From LMUY01 sp965198565 (lineage in GTDB: Bacteria > Pseudomonadota > Alphaproteobacteria > Acetobacterales > Acetobacteraceae), in the NCBI GenBank assembly GCA_965198565.1, contig OZ240665.1, positions 2,356,001 to 2,420,000 of the forward strand: a stretch of DNA of 64,000 nt. The letters run 5' to 3'. Shown in pieces: positions 1 to 9,279 of the stretch (position 1 is its first letter; the number at the start of each line of letters is the position of its first letter). The notes under the pieces are model-generated. The model was not told where the DNA came from and made no database searches. It was given only the letters and a program-made list of their open reading frames with translations. The position numbers and the translations under genes are program-made.

Positions 1-769
1 CCTCGGACTGTCGCCCAACGCCGCCCGGCTTTCCGTGCGCTTCTGGCTCGACGACACGTTCGAGACCATCGCCCGCCGCCTCGCCGCACACCACGCCGCA
101 CTCGGACTCCAGCCGCCGCCCTGGCGCAGCCCGCCCTCCGTCACCCTTCTGCTGGCCAACACCACGGCATTGCTGCGGGAGTTCAAGAATATCCCGCCGC
201 ATCTGGCCGGAGAGGTGATGCGTGCCGTGCTGTCCGGCACGCCGTATCCCCGTGCCTGGCTGGCCGCCGCGATCATCCGCCTGCGTGCCGGAGACAGCCC
301 GGCGCGCGGCTGGCACGCCGCCGCCATCCGCGCCGTGCTGTCCCGCCTTCCCACCGAGGAGACCCCGCCCGTGGCACTCGATCGCAATAGCACGAACCAG
401 GCCTACCAGCTTGGCCGCCTCTTTGCCGTGTTGGAAGCCGCTCAGCGCGAGGCCCTGGGAGGAAACGTCAACGCCACGATCGCGGACCGCTATTACGGCG
501 CTGCTTCAGCGACTCCGGCCCGGGTGTTCGGCCCGCTGCTGCGTGGCGCTCGCAACCACGTGGCGGACGCCAACAAGCGCGGCCGCGGTCGGTGGCTGAA
601 CGCCCGCATCGGCCAGATCATGAGCCAGCTCGATCCCGATCTGCCGCGCACCCTGCGGCTGGAGGACCAGGGGCGATTCGCCGTCGGCTACTATCACGAG
701 CGCGCATACCGCCCCGAAAAGCCGGCTGCCGAGCAAACCCCCGAAACGCCCCCCGAGGAGACCGAATGA
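1..769 (+). CDS. cas8c: Cas8c (Csd1), C-terminal part, cut by window edge
   Basis: This is the C-terminal part of the large subunit of the type I-C Cascade, which recognises the PAM and holds the target. The frame is open from base 2 and reads LGLSPNAARLSVRFW, a segment I recognise from Csd1 proteins; a GTG at 35 is internal and not the start. About 255 of the usual 550-600 residues are present, ending in an acidic Glu/Pro-rich tail. Its TGA overlaps the ATG of the next gene in an ATGA junction, so translation is coupled to cas7. cas3 and cas5 are expected upstream, outside the window. Confidence 0.92.
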   Translation, partial: LGLSPNAARLSVRFWLDDTFETIARRLAAHHAALGLQPPPWRSPPSVTLLLANTTALLREFKNIPPHLAGEVMRAVLSGTPYPRAWLAAAIIRLRAGDSPARGWHAAAIRAVLSRLPTEETPPVALDRNSTNQAYQLGRLFAVLEAAQREALGGNVNATIADRYYGAASATPARVFGPLLRGARNHVADANKRGRGRWLNARIGQIMSQLDPDLPRTLRLEDQGRFAVGYYHERAYRPEKPAAEQTPETPPEETE

Positions 770-1746
770 TGCCCCGCCCCGAGGCACTGCAGCACCGCCA
801 CGAGTTCGTGCTGCTGTTCGACGTGACCAACGGCAACCCGAACGGTGACCCCGACGCCGGCAACATGCCGCGTACCGACCCCGAAACCGGTCACGGCCTG
901 GTCAGCGACGTGTGCTTGAAACGTAAAATTCGCAACTACGTCGAACTGGCCAAGGGCGACGCACCCCGCTTCCGCATCTATGTGACGGAGGGCGCCGTGC
1001 TGAACGAGAAGCACCGCGAGGCCTACGTGGCGCTTCGGCCCGGCGACAAGGAAGCCGCCGACCCCAAGACCCGTAAGCTCAACCCCAAAGGCGACGAGGA
1101 GGCGTACCGCCTGCGTGACTTCATGTGCGCCAACTTCTTCGACATCCGCACCTTCGGCGCCGTCATGGGCACCTCGATCAACGCGGGCCAGGTGCGCGGC
1201 CCGGTGCAGATCGCCTTCGCCGCCTCCGTCGAACCCGTGATGCCGCTCGAGGCCTCCATCACCCGCATGGCCGCCACCAACGAGGCCGAGAAGAAGGATC
1301 GCCTCGCGGGCCAGGAGGACGGGGGCGAGGAGAAGCGCGGCGACAACCGCACCATGGGCCGCAAGCATCTCATTCCCTACGGCCTCTACCGCGCCCACGG
1401 CTTCGTGTCCGCCGCCTTGGCCCACGACAGCCGCAAGGGCACTGGCTTCACGGAAGCGGACCTCGAATTGCTCTGGCAGGCGTTGGCCGACATGTGGGAG
1501 CACGACCGGTCCGCCGCGCGCGGCGAGATGACGACGCGCAAGCTGGTGGTGTTTCGTCACGCCTCCGCCCTGGGCAATGCCCGCGCGGGCGATCTGTTCG
1601 GCCGTGTCACCGTGTGGCGCGGCGACCACCCCGTCGGCCACGAGGCGCTGGGCAACCTGCCGCCCGCCCGGCGCTTTGCCGACTACGACGTCCGGCTCGA
1701 TCGCGAAGGATTGCCGGACGGCGTGGAGATGATCGAGCGGGTGTAG
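766..1746 (+). CDS. cas7: Cas7c (Csd2), type I-C Cascade backbone
   Basis: This is the backbone subunit of type I-C Cascade; several copies coat the crRNA. The 326-residue protein shows the Csd2 N-terminal signature FDVTNGNPNGDPDAGNMPR near residues 19-37, then SDVCLKRKIRNYV. Length is in the usual range of about 280-330. An open frame extends upstream to 592, but the ATG at 766 (with a second ATG at 769) overlaps the cas8c stop and gives a protein beginning just before the conserved core, so it is the likely start. cas4 follows after 2 bp. Confidence 0.94.
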   Translation: MMPRPEALQHRHEFVLLFDVTNGNPNGDPDAGNMPRTDPETGHGLVSDVCLKRKIRNYVELAKGDAPRFRIYVTEGAVLNEKHREAYVALRPGDKEAADPKTRKLNPKGDEEAYRLRDFMCANFFDIRTFGAVMGTSINAGQVRGPVQIAFAASVEPVMPLEASITRMAATNEAEKKDRLAGQEDGGEEKRGDNRTMGRKHLIPYGLYRAHGFVSAALAHDSRKGTGFTEADLELLWQALADMWEHDRSAARGEMTTRKLVVFRHASALGNARAGDLFGRVTVWRGDHPVGHEALGNLPPARRFADYDVRLDREGLPDGVEMIERV

Positions 1747-1748
1747 GC

Positions 1749-2372
1749 GTGCCGGAGCCCGGGGACGACCTCGTCCCCCTCTCCGCCCTGCAGCACCACC
1801 TGTTCTGCCCGCGGCAATGCGCGCTGATCCACCTGGAGCAGATGTGGGCGGAGGACGCCGCCACCGCCGAGGGCCGGCTGCTGCACGAGCGGGTCGATGC
1901 CGGCGGCGCGGAAACGCGGCCTGGCCTGCGGGTGGAACGCGGCGTTACCCTGCGCTCGGACGCACTCGGCGTGTCCGGCCGGGCCGACGCGGTGGAGTTC
2001 CACGGCCGCCCGCCCGTGCCGTTTCCCGTCGAGTACAAGCGCGGCAAGCCCAAGCCGCACCGCGCCGACGAGGTGCAGCTTTGCGCCCAGGCCATCTGCC
2101 TGGAGGAGATGTTCGGTTGCCTCGTCCCGGCCGGCGCGCTGTTCTATGGGACCACGCGGCGGCGCACCTCCGTCGTGTTCGACGAGGCGCTCCGCACCCT
2201 CACGGCGCAGGTTGCCGCCGAGGTGCGTGCCAACCTGGCCGCCGGACGCACGCCCCCGCCCGTGCTGATGCCGGGCTGCCGACGCTGCTCCCTGCAGGGT
2301 GCCTGCCAACCGGCACGGCTGGAGCACCCGCCGCGCGTGGCGCGCTGGCTCGCCGCGCAACTGGCAGACTGA
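1749..2372 (+). CDS. cas4: Cas4, adaptation exonuclease with Fe-S cluster
   Basis: Cas4 works with Cas1-Cas2 to trim pre-spacers and select those with a PAM. The 207-residue protein has a first cysteine in HLFCPRQC near residue 18, RecB-type nuclease motifs GRADAVEF and FPVEYKRGK, and a C-terminal cysteine cluster GCRRCSLQGAC, the arrangement of a 4Fe-4S RecB-like Cas4. The start is GTG at 1749, two bases after the cas7 stop; longer frames upstream only read through cas7. It sits in the usual I-C order cas7-cas4-cas1-cas2. Confidence 0.93.
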   Translation: MPEPGDDLVPLSALQHHLFCPRQCALIHLEQMWAEDAATAEGRLLHERVDAGGAETRPGLRVERGVTLRSDALGVSGRADAVEFHGRPPVPFPVEYKRGKPKPHRADEVQLCAQAICLEEMFGCLVPAGALFYGTTRRRTSVVFDEALRTLTAQVAAEVRANLAAGRTPPPVLMPGCRRCSLQGACQPARLEHPPRVARWLAAQLAD

Positions 2373-2379
2373 CCCGGCG

Positions 2380-3420
2380 ATGCGTCGCTTGCTCAACACG
2401 ATCTACGTCACCACCGAGGGCGCCTGGCTGCGCAAGGACGGGCAGAACCTGGTCGTGGAGGTGGAAGGGGCCGAGCGCGGCCGGGTGCCGCTGCACCTGC
2501 TGGACGGCGTGGTGAGCTTCGGCCGGGTCGGTGCCTCGCCCGCCTTGATGGCCGCCTGCGCCGAGGCCGGGATCACGCTCTCGCTGCTGGAGCCGAACGG
2601 ACGCTTCCTGGCCCGGGTGGAGGGGCGGCGCACGGGTAACGTGCTGCTGCGCCGGGCGCAATATCGTGCGGCGGACGACGAAGCCCGCACGGTGCCGATC
2701 GTTCGCGCGATCGTCGCGGCGAAATCGGCCAACCAGCGGGCGGTGGTCCGCCGGGCCTTGCGCGACCACGGCGACGGCATGGACGCGCACGGGCGCGAGG
2801 CGTTGGCCGGGCTGGAGCGCAAGCTGACCGATGTGGGCCGCCGCACGCTGATGCCGGGCGATGTCGCAGGGCTGCGCGGCTTGGAGGGGGAGGCGGCCGC
2901 AGCCTACTTCGCCGGGTTCGACCTGCTGGTGCGGGCCGAGGGCGAGGCCTTCCGCTTCCGCGCCCGCTCCCGCCGGCCGCCGCTGGACCGCATCAACGCG
3001 CTGCTGTCCTTCCTCTACGCGATGCTGGGGCACGACTGCCGGTCCGCCCTCGAGACGCACGGGCTGGACCCGCAGGTCGGCTTCCTCCACGCCGACAAGC
3101 CCGGCCGGGCGAGCCTGGCGCTGGACCTGATGGAGGAGTTGCGCCCCGTGCTGGCCGACCGGCTGGCGCTGAGCCTGGTCAACCGCCGCCAGCTCGGCGC
3201 CGACGACTTCGTGGTTGAGGCGCCCGGCGGTGTGCGGCTCACCGACGCGGCCCGGCGCACGGTGTTGACCGCCTGGCAGGACCGCAAGAACGAGGAGCTG
3301 CGCCACCCGTTCCTGGGCGAAACCATGCCGCTTGGTCTGGTCGCTTCGGTGCAGGCCCAGATGCTGGCGCGCCATCTCCGGGGCGACCTGGACGGCTACC
3401 CGGCCTTTTTCTGGAAGTGA
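2380..3420 (+). CDS. cas1: Cas1, type I-C spacer integrase
   Basis: This metal-dependent integrase inserts new spacers at the leader end together with Cas2. The 346-residue protein begins MRRLLNTIYVTTEGAW and includes VVSFGRVGASPALMAACAE and the helical C-terminal domain with RINALLSFLYAML-type residues near 206-218, as in Cas1c. ATG 2380 follows the cas4 stop by 7 bp. An in-frame start at 2299 lies within cas4 and is unlikely. The gene looks intact, so the adaptation module should be functional as far as this window shows. Confidence 0.94.
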   Translation: MRRLLNTIYVTTEGAWLRKDGQNLVVEVEGAERGRVPLHLLDGVVSFGRVGASPALMAACAEAGITLSLLEPNGRFLARVEGRRTGNVLLRRAQYRAADDEARTVPIVRAIVAAKSANQRAVVRRALRDHGDGMDAHGREALAGLERKLTDVGRRTLMPGDVAGLRGLEGEAAAAYFAGFDLLVRAEGEAFRFRARSRRPPLDRINALLSFLYAMLGHDCRSALETHGLDPQVGFLHADKPGRASLALDLMEELRPVLADRLALSLVNRRQLGADDFVVEAPGGVRLTDAARRTVLTAWQDRKNEELRHPFLGETMPLGLVASVQAQMLARHLRGDLDGYPAFFWK

Positions 3421-3433
3421 GCTCGCCGCCCCG

Positions 3434-3724
3434 ATGCTGATGCTGGTGACCTATGACGTGAACACCGAAGACACGGCCGGGCGCCGTCGCCTCCGCCGGG
3501 TGGCCCGGGCGTGCCTCGACTGGGGGCAGCGGGTGCAGTATTCGGTGTTTGAGTGCGAGGTGGACCCGGCGCAATGGGTGTCGCTGCGAGCCCGCCTGCT
3601 GGCCGAGATCGACCCGGCGACGGACAGCCTGCGCTTCTACCGCCTGGGCGCCGACGGAGCGCGCCGCGTTGAGCACGTGGGCGCCAAGCCGAAGTTGGAC
3701 CTGGACGGCCCGCTCGTATTCTGA
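3434..3724 (+). CDS. cas2: Cas2, adaptation complex subunit
   Basis: This small ferredoxin-fold protein bridges two Cas1 dimers during spacer capture. The 96-residue product starts MLMLVTYDVNTED, with the Asp of the YDV motif conserved, followed by RVQYSVFECEVD, typical of Cas2. ATG 3434 lies 13 bp after the cas1 stop; the frame is open further upstream but the protein family starts at this methionine. It is the last cas gene, followed by the leader and array. Confidence 0.95.
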   Translation: MLMLVTYDVNTEDTAGRRRLRRVARACLDWGQRVQYSVFECEVDPAQWVSLRARLLAEIDPATDSLRFYRLGADGARRVEHVGAKPKLDLDGPLVF

Positions 3725-3899
3725 CGCGAACCGGAAGCGACCACGAAAGTGCGGAGCATTCGCGCGCTGAGAAGCTGTTGTTTTGAGGTGGTTTCCCCCG
3801 AGTGCTGCAGCCGTGCAGGATCGTTCGCGGAGGTGTAAGCTTCGGTTCGCGCAAACGCAGCTCTTTTGATAACCGCATCAGTGAGTTAAATAGACCACG
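3725..3899 (+). promoter_or_regulatory. CRISPR leader
   Basis: These are 175 bp between cas2 and the first repeat. There is no convincing ORF, and the last 60 bp are more AT-rich than the surroundings (ctcttttgataaccgc ... agttaaatagacc). Position and composition fit the leader, which carries the array promoter and the integration signals used by Cas1-Cas2. I infer the function from location; no exact promoter was identified. Confidence 0.75.
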
Positions 3900-6800
3900 G
3901 TCGCCCCTCGTGCGGGGGCGTGGATCGAAACCCCTGGCTCCGACGCCACAGTAAGCCGGCCAAGACGTCGCCCCTCGTGCGGGGGCGTGGATCGAAACTT
4001 CCATCATCAGCCGCATCACGCCGCTGGCCGGATGTCGCCCCTCGTGCGGGGGCGTGGATCGAAACTTTACACCGTCGAATACGGGACCACTTCGACGCGT
4101 CGCCCCTCGTGCGGGGGCGTGGATCGAAACACGCAAAACCCCAGCCAGTCCGTCACCATCAACGGGTCGCCCCTCGTGCGGGGGCGTGGATCGAAACTTA
4201 AGCAACGTGAGCGTGTCCGATGGCACGGCAGTCGCCCCTCGTGCGGGGGCGTGGATCGAAACCCTTTGGTTGCAATTACCGCCCGACCATGCCGTTGTCG
4301 CCCCTCGTGCGGGGGCGTGGATCGAAACAGCGCTACCACGGCGAGAGCGCCTAGCGGCGGAAGTCGCCCCTCGTGCGGGGGCGTGGATCGAAACTTCAAA
4401 CGAGCCCTCATACTCCTGCCGAAACTCGTCGCCCCTCGTGCGGGGGCGTGGATCGAAACGCCTCACCCCAAATCATACAACAAATCCGCGCCGCGTCGCC
4501 CCTCGTGCGGGGGCGTGGATCGAAACAATGTGGCGCTGCGTGGACACGTTGTGACGTTTCGTCGCCCCTCGTGCGGGGGCGTGGATCGAAACGATACCAT
4601 ACGCAAGCGCAAGGTCGCCATTGGCGGTCGCCCCTCGTGCGGGGGCGTGGATCGAAACAGCCCAGGTCCCGCAATGACCACCTTGAAGCCGGCGGTCGCC
4701 CCTCGTGCGGGGGCGTGGATCGAAACCGTGAGGCCGGAATTGGCAATCAGGGACAACAACGTCGCCCCTCGTGCGGGGGCGTGGATCGAAACATCGCGAA
4801 TGTGTCGTAACGATGAGCGTATAGCTGTCGCCCCTCGTGCGGGGGCGTGGATCGAAACATATGATTGATCCAGGCGCATTTTATGCGAGCGGTCGCCCCT
4901 CGTGCGGGGGCGTGGATCGAAACTTCCCCGGCTCACAATGGAGGCTAGAACGATGGCGTCGCCCCTCGTGCGGGGGCGTGGATCGAAACTTGTATCTCGA
5001 TGGCACGCAAACGCAGCCCGGCGAGTCGCCCCTCGTGCGGGGGCGTGGATCGAAACATCGGCCGTCATGTCCATGGCATTCTTGCCGCCTGTCGCCCCTC
5101 GTGCGGGGGCGTGGATCGAAACTCCCGCGGAAAGCCGTCATGTTCAAGCAGCACCGTCGCCCCTCGTGCGGGGGCGTGGATCGAAACAGCATCGGCATTG
5201 GTGAAACTCTCACCAAGACGCGGTCGCCCCTCGTGCGGGGGCGTGGATCGAAACGCGAAGTAATCCACGCCCATTGTGGTGCGCTGCGGTCGCCCCTCGT
5301 GCGGGGGCGTGGATCGAAACATCTAAAATGAGTTGCCCTATCTATTGTCTCACGGTCGCCCCTCGTGCGGGGGCGTGGATCGAAACATGCTCGTTTCGAT
5401 GAGCCATATCTAGAGCCGGACGTCGCCCCTCGTGCGGGGGCGTGGATCGAAACATCATCGCAAAGGCGTCGTAACGATGAGCAGCGGTCGCCCCTCGTGC
5501 GGGGGCGTGGATCGAAACGGCACGAGCTAGGCCAAGCCGCGATCCAGGGAGCGGTCGCCCCTCGTGCGGGGGCGTGGATCGAAACTCGTGATGCAGGGCA
5601 TAGATCGTGTCTAACATAATGTCGCCCCTCGTGCGGGGGCGTGGATCGAAACGTCTTCGATGTGCTCGTAGCCCGACCTCACGTCGTCGCCCCTCGTGCG
5701 GGGGCGTGGATCGAAACACCGTGTCGGCCATCGAGCCGGTCACGCTGTAAGTCGCCCCTCGTGCGGGGGCGTGGATCGAAACGTCCATCATCAGCCGCAT
5801 CACGCCGCTCGCCAGCTTGGCCGGTCGCCCCTCGTGCGGGGGCGTGGATCGAAACCAAGCGCCAACAAGCCTTCAGCCTGTTCCGCATAGTCGCCCCTCG
5901 TGCGGGGGCGTGGATCGAAACGATGGCAGCGCGCTCCACAATCGGCTGGGCAATGTCGCCCCTCGTGCGGGGGCGTGGATCGAAACAAAATGGGCGCGCG
6001 CAAGGATAAGCCAGATCAAACCGTCGCCCCTCGTGCGGGGGCGTGGATCGAAACCCCTGGATATAAGTCCAAGATGCCGTTCCGTCCTGGTCGCCCCTCG
6101 TGCGGGGGCGTGGATCGAAACGTGTTCTGCACCGTCACCACAATCATAGCGCATCGTCGCCCCTCGTGCGGGGGCGTGGATCGAAACATCAATTAAGGGA
6201 TTTAGCACTCACTTAAAATGCCGTCGCCCCTCGTGCGGGGGCGTGGATCGAAACGCGTCTCGGCTACCGCATGATTGCCGACCGCGAGTCGCCCCTCGTG
6301 CGGGGGCGTGGATCGAAACTAGCGGTTCCACCACTCCATCCACCCACTCAGAGTCGCCCCTCGTGCGGGGGCGTGGATCGAAACTCCGTTCACTGACGGC
6401 AGCGCGTTTCTGGGGCTGGTCGCCCCTCGTGCGGGGGCGTGGATCGAAACTTTCCGCCCGCGGCGGGGGTGCTGGGTGATTTCGTCGCCCCTCGTGCGGG
6501 GGCGTGGATCGAAACATCTACGCCGGCTTGACGCCGCCCGCTAACATAAGTCGCCCCTCGTGCGGGGGCGTGGATCGAAACTTGGACGGCGATTACGACT
6601 GGGACGTGTTTGGCGTCGCCCCTCGTGCGGGGGCGTGGATCGAAACATGGATTATGTGAATAAGGAGAACGCCGTGCGACGTCGCCCCTCGTGCGGGGGC
6701 GTGGATCGAAACCCGGGCTGCGATGCGCCATTGCTGGCGACGTTTGTCGCCCCTCGTGCGGGGGCGTGGATCGAAACACGCGCTGCAACATGCTGCGGGA

Positions 6801-8362
6801 TCATTGCGGCAGTCGCCCCTCGTGCGGGGGCGTGGATCGAAACAAGACGCATTCGGAAAAGAGCTTCAACCAGCTGAAGTCGCCCCTCGTGCGGGGGCGT
6901 GGATCGAAACGTTTACAGAGTGCACGAGTTGCCCAGAAATCGTCGTCGCCCCTCGTGCGGGGGCGTGGATCGAAACGCTCGGCATGGATGGAGACGGCCA
7001 TCGGCCCTGGTCGCCCCTCGTGCGGGGGCGTGGATCGAAACCCATGGTGGCGTTGCCTGTTCCGGCCGCTAGAGCCGTCGCCCCTCGTGCGGGGGCGTGG
7101 ATCGAAACACAATGCCTGCGTGCTCCGTTTTGGCGCCCGCGCGTCGCCCCTCGTGCGGGGGCGTGGATCGAAACTTCATAACTTGCGCGTCGGCTTGGTT
7201 CGTCGGGGCGGTCGCCCCTCGTGCGGGGGCGTGGATCGAAACTTCCGCCCGCGGCGGGAGTGCCTGGTGACTTCGTCGCCCCTCGTGCGGGGGCGTGGAT
7301 CGAAACCGGTTAGCGTTTCGCGATGACGCTCGGGCGTTGGGTCGCCCCTCGTGCGGGGGCGTGGATCGAAACTGCGGTTTGCGGCCGAGTGCTGCGGACC
7401 AGTGACGGTCGCCCCTCGTGCGGGGGCGTGGATCGAAACGCATCCGCGCACGAGGGCTTAGCCGTGGCTTGGGAGTCGCCCCTCGTGCGGGGGCGTGGAT
7501 CGAAACATGAGCGGGTGGTTAACAACGTAATCCCCGGCCGGTCGCCCCTCGTGCGGGGGCGTGGATCGAAACGTGTCATTGACGCTGCCGATGTTGTTCG
7601 ACCCGGTCGCCCCTCGTGCGGGGGCGTGGATCGAAACCACGCACGCGCGTGCTCATTCTGCAGCACGTGCAGTCGCCCCTCGTGCGGGGGCGTGGATCGA
7701 AACTCCCTAGGCATGGAGCGCACGGGCGGCTTTAAGGTCGCCCCTCGTGCGGGGGCGTGGATCGAAACTGACGACGGGCTTCAATGCGCGCCATGTGGAC
7801 TGTCGCCCCTCGTGCGGGGGCGTGGATCGAAACACCTACTCGGAGAGCGAATCTGACATCGGCAATAGTCGCCCCTCGTGCGGGGGCGTGGATCGAAACT
7901 GCCGCAGCGCCGAACGGACACGCTCCTGGGCCATGTCGCCCCTCGTGCGGGGGCGTGGATCGAAACATCACCGGCAAACGCGACGTGACCAAGGGAAGTT
8001 GTCGCCCCTCGTGCGGGGGCGTGGATCGAAACAAGTTGAGGACCAAGCGCCTTCACCTTGTTCATTGTCGCCCCTCGTGCGGGGGCGTGGATCGAAACTC
8101 GAAACATGCCGCCTTGCTGTATTGGCTGGCCGTCGCCCCTCGTGCGGGGGCGTGGATCGAAACAGTCAACCGCTCCGCATGCCGTTGTTGGAGAAAAAGT
8201 CGCCCCTCGTGCGGGGGCGTGGATCGAAACTCATTGGCGACAAAAGAATTATGCAGCGCGAGTTGTCGCCCCTCGTGCGGGGGCGTGGATCGAAACCTGC
8301 AGGGACCGGCGTGTGCGCTGCTGGCGGGCGGTCGCCCCTCGTGCGGGGGCGTGGATCGAAAC
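3900..8362 (+). CRISPR. Type I-C CRISPR array, 68 repeats
   Basis: I counted 68 repeats of 32 bp, starting GTCGCCCCTCGTGCGG and ending GGCGTGGATCGAAAC. Starts run 3900, 3967, 4034 ... 8265, 8331, a period of about 66 bp. Repeats look identical throughout. Spacers are 33-36 nt, except one of 41 nt (5783-5823). The GTCGCCCC start and GAAAC end match the type I-C repeat class, and the cas genes lie on the leader side, so transcription is left to right and the newest spacers are near 3932. The array is not terminated naturally: its last spacer is split by an IS21 element at 8381, and it resumes beyond. Confidence 0.98.
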
Positions 8363-8507
8363 CTCCTGCGCTCCGCGTTATGCGCATTCCGACGATTGCA
8401 GCCATCGGTTCCGATTGAAACCAGCCATTGATTCTGATCGAAGCCAGCCGGGCATTCCGATGATCCCAGCCGGGTAGCAGCACGTGTCGCGAGCGGGTGA
8501 AGTTGGG

Positions 8508-9269
8508 CTACTGAACGGCGGCTTCGTCAAGCCTGGCTTTGGCGGCGCGCAGCTTTCGCATGCTCTCTCCTTTCAGTTCGAGGCGGTGTGCCCCGTGCAC
8601 CAGCCGGTCCAGCACCGCGTCGGCGATGGTGGGATTGCCGATATGCTCGTGCCAGCGCTCCACCGGCACCTGGCTGGTGACGATGGTGGAGGCGCGGTCG
8701 TGCCGATCGTCGACGATCTCCATCAGGTCGCGCCGCTGTTCGGCCGTCAGCGGCGTAATGGCCCAGTCGTCCAGGATCAGCAGCTGCACCCGCGCCAAGT
8801 TCTTCAGCATGCGGCCGTAGCGTCCATCGCCGCGGGCTACACCGAGACCTTCGAGGAGCCGAGGCACGCGCTGATACAGCACGGAGCGATTGTCGCGACA
8901 GGCTCGGTGTCCGAGGGCGCAGGACAGCCACGTTTTGCCGGTGCCGGTCGGCCCGGTGACGAGTAAATCCTGATGGCGTTCAATCCACTCACCGCCTGTC
9001 AGCTTCTGGAACAGGGTGCGATCGAGTCCGCGGACGGCGCGGTGATCAACGTCCTCCGGCGTCGCCTGCTGGCGGAGCCCGGCGAACCGCAACCGGGTGG
9101 CCCATCGCTTGCTGTCGCGTTCGAGCGCTTCACGCTCGACCAGCATGGCCAAGCGGTCCTCAAAGCCGAGATCGGCGGCGTCGGCGTGACGCCGTTGTTC
9201 CTCGAGTGCCTTGGCCATGCCGGCGAGACCGAGTTCGCGCAGGCGGTCCGTGGTGGGATGGGTCAGCAT
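8508..9269 (-). CDS. istB: IstB, IS21 helper ATPase (copy A)
   Basis: This is the AAA+ ATPase that assists IstA in IS21 transposition. The 253-residue protein has a Walker A motif TGPTGTGKTW near residues 105-114, Walker B LLILDDW and the DnaC/IstB-like fold. ATG 9269 is preceded by GAGGAGAG, a good ribosome binding site; the frame is open further upstream only by overlap with istA. It sits 10 bp downstream of istA in the usual istA-istB order. Confidence 0.92.
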   Translation of the reverse strand: MLTHPTTDRLRELGLAGMAKALEEQRRHADAADLGFEDRLAMLVEREALERDSKRWATRLRFAGLRQQATPEDVDHRAVRGLDRTLFQKLTGGEWIERHQDLLVTGPTGTGKTWLSCALGHRACRDNRSVLYQRVPRLLEGLGVARGDGRYGRMLKNLARVQLLILDDWAITPLTAEQRRDLMEIVDDRHDRASTIVTSQVPVERWHEHIGNPTIADAVLDRLVHGAHRLELKGESMRKLRAAKARLDEAAVQ

Positions 9270-9279
9270 GGTGCTCTCC

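Noticed and set aside
592..765. An N-terminal extension of Cas7c from 592
   Set aside because: The extension overlaps cas8c in another frame and lacks Cas7 features; ATG 766 overlaps the cas8c stop.
694..1641. A 315-codon minus-strand ORF opposite cas7
   Set aside because: Ala/Gly/Val/His-rich shadow of the cas7 codons without any recognisable domain.
2200..3375. A 391-codon minus-strand ORF opposite cas1
   Set aside because: Composition typical of an antisense shadow; cas1 is unmistakable on the plus strand.
3900..8480. Many overlapping ORFs in all frames full of RPSCGGVDRN, SPLVRGRGSK, VAPRAGAWIET or FDPRPRTRGD repeats
   Set aside because: They are translations of the CRISPR repeat, which has no stop in several frames; they are not a repeat-protein family.
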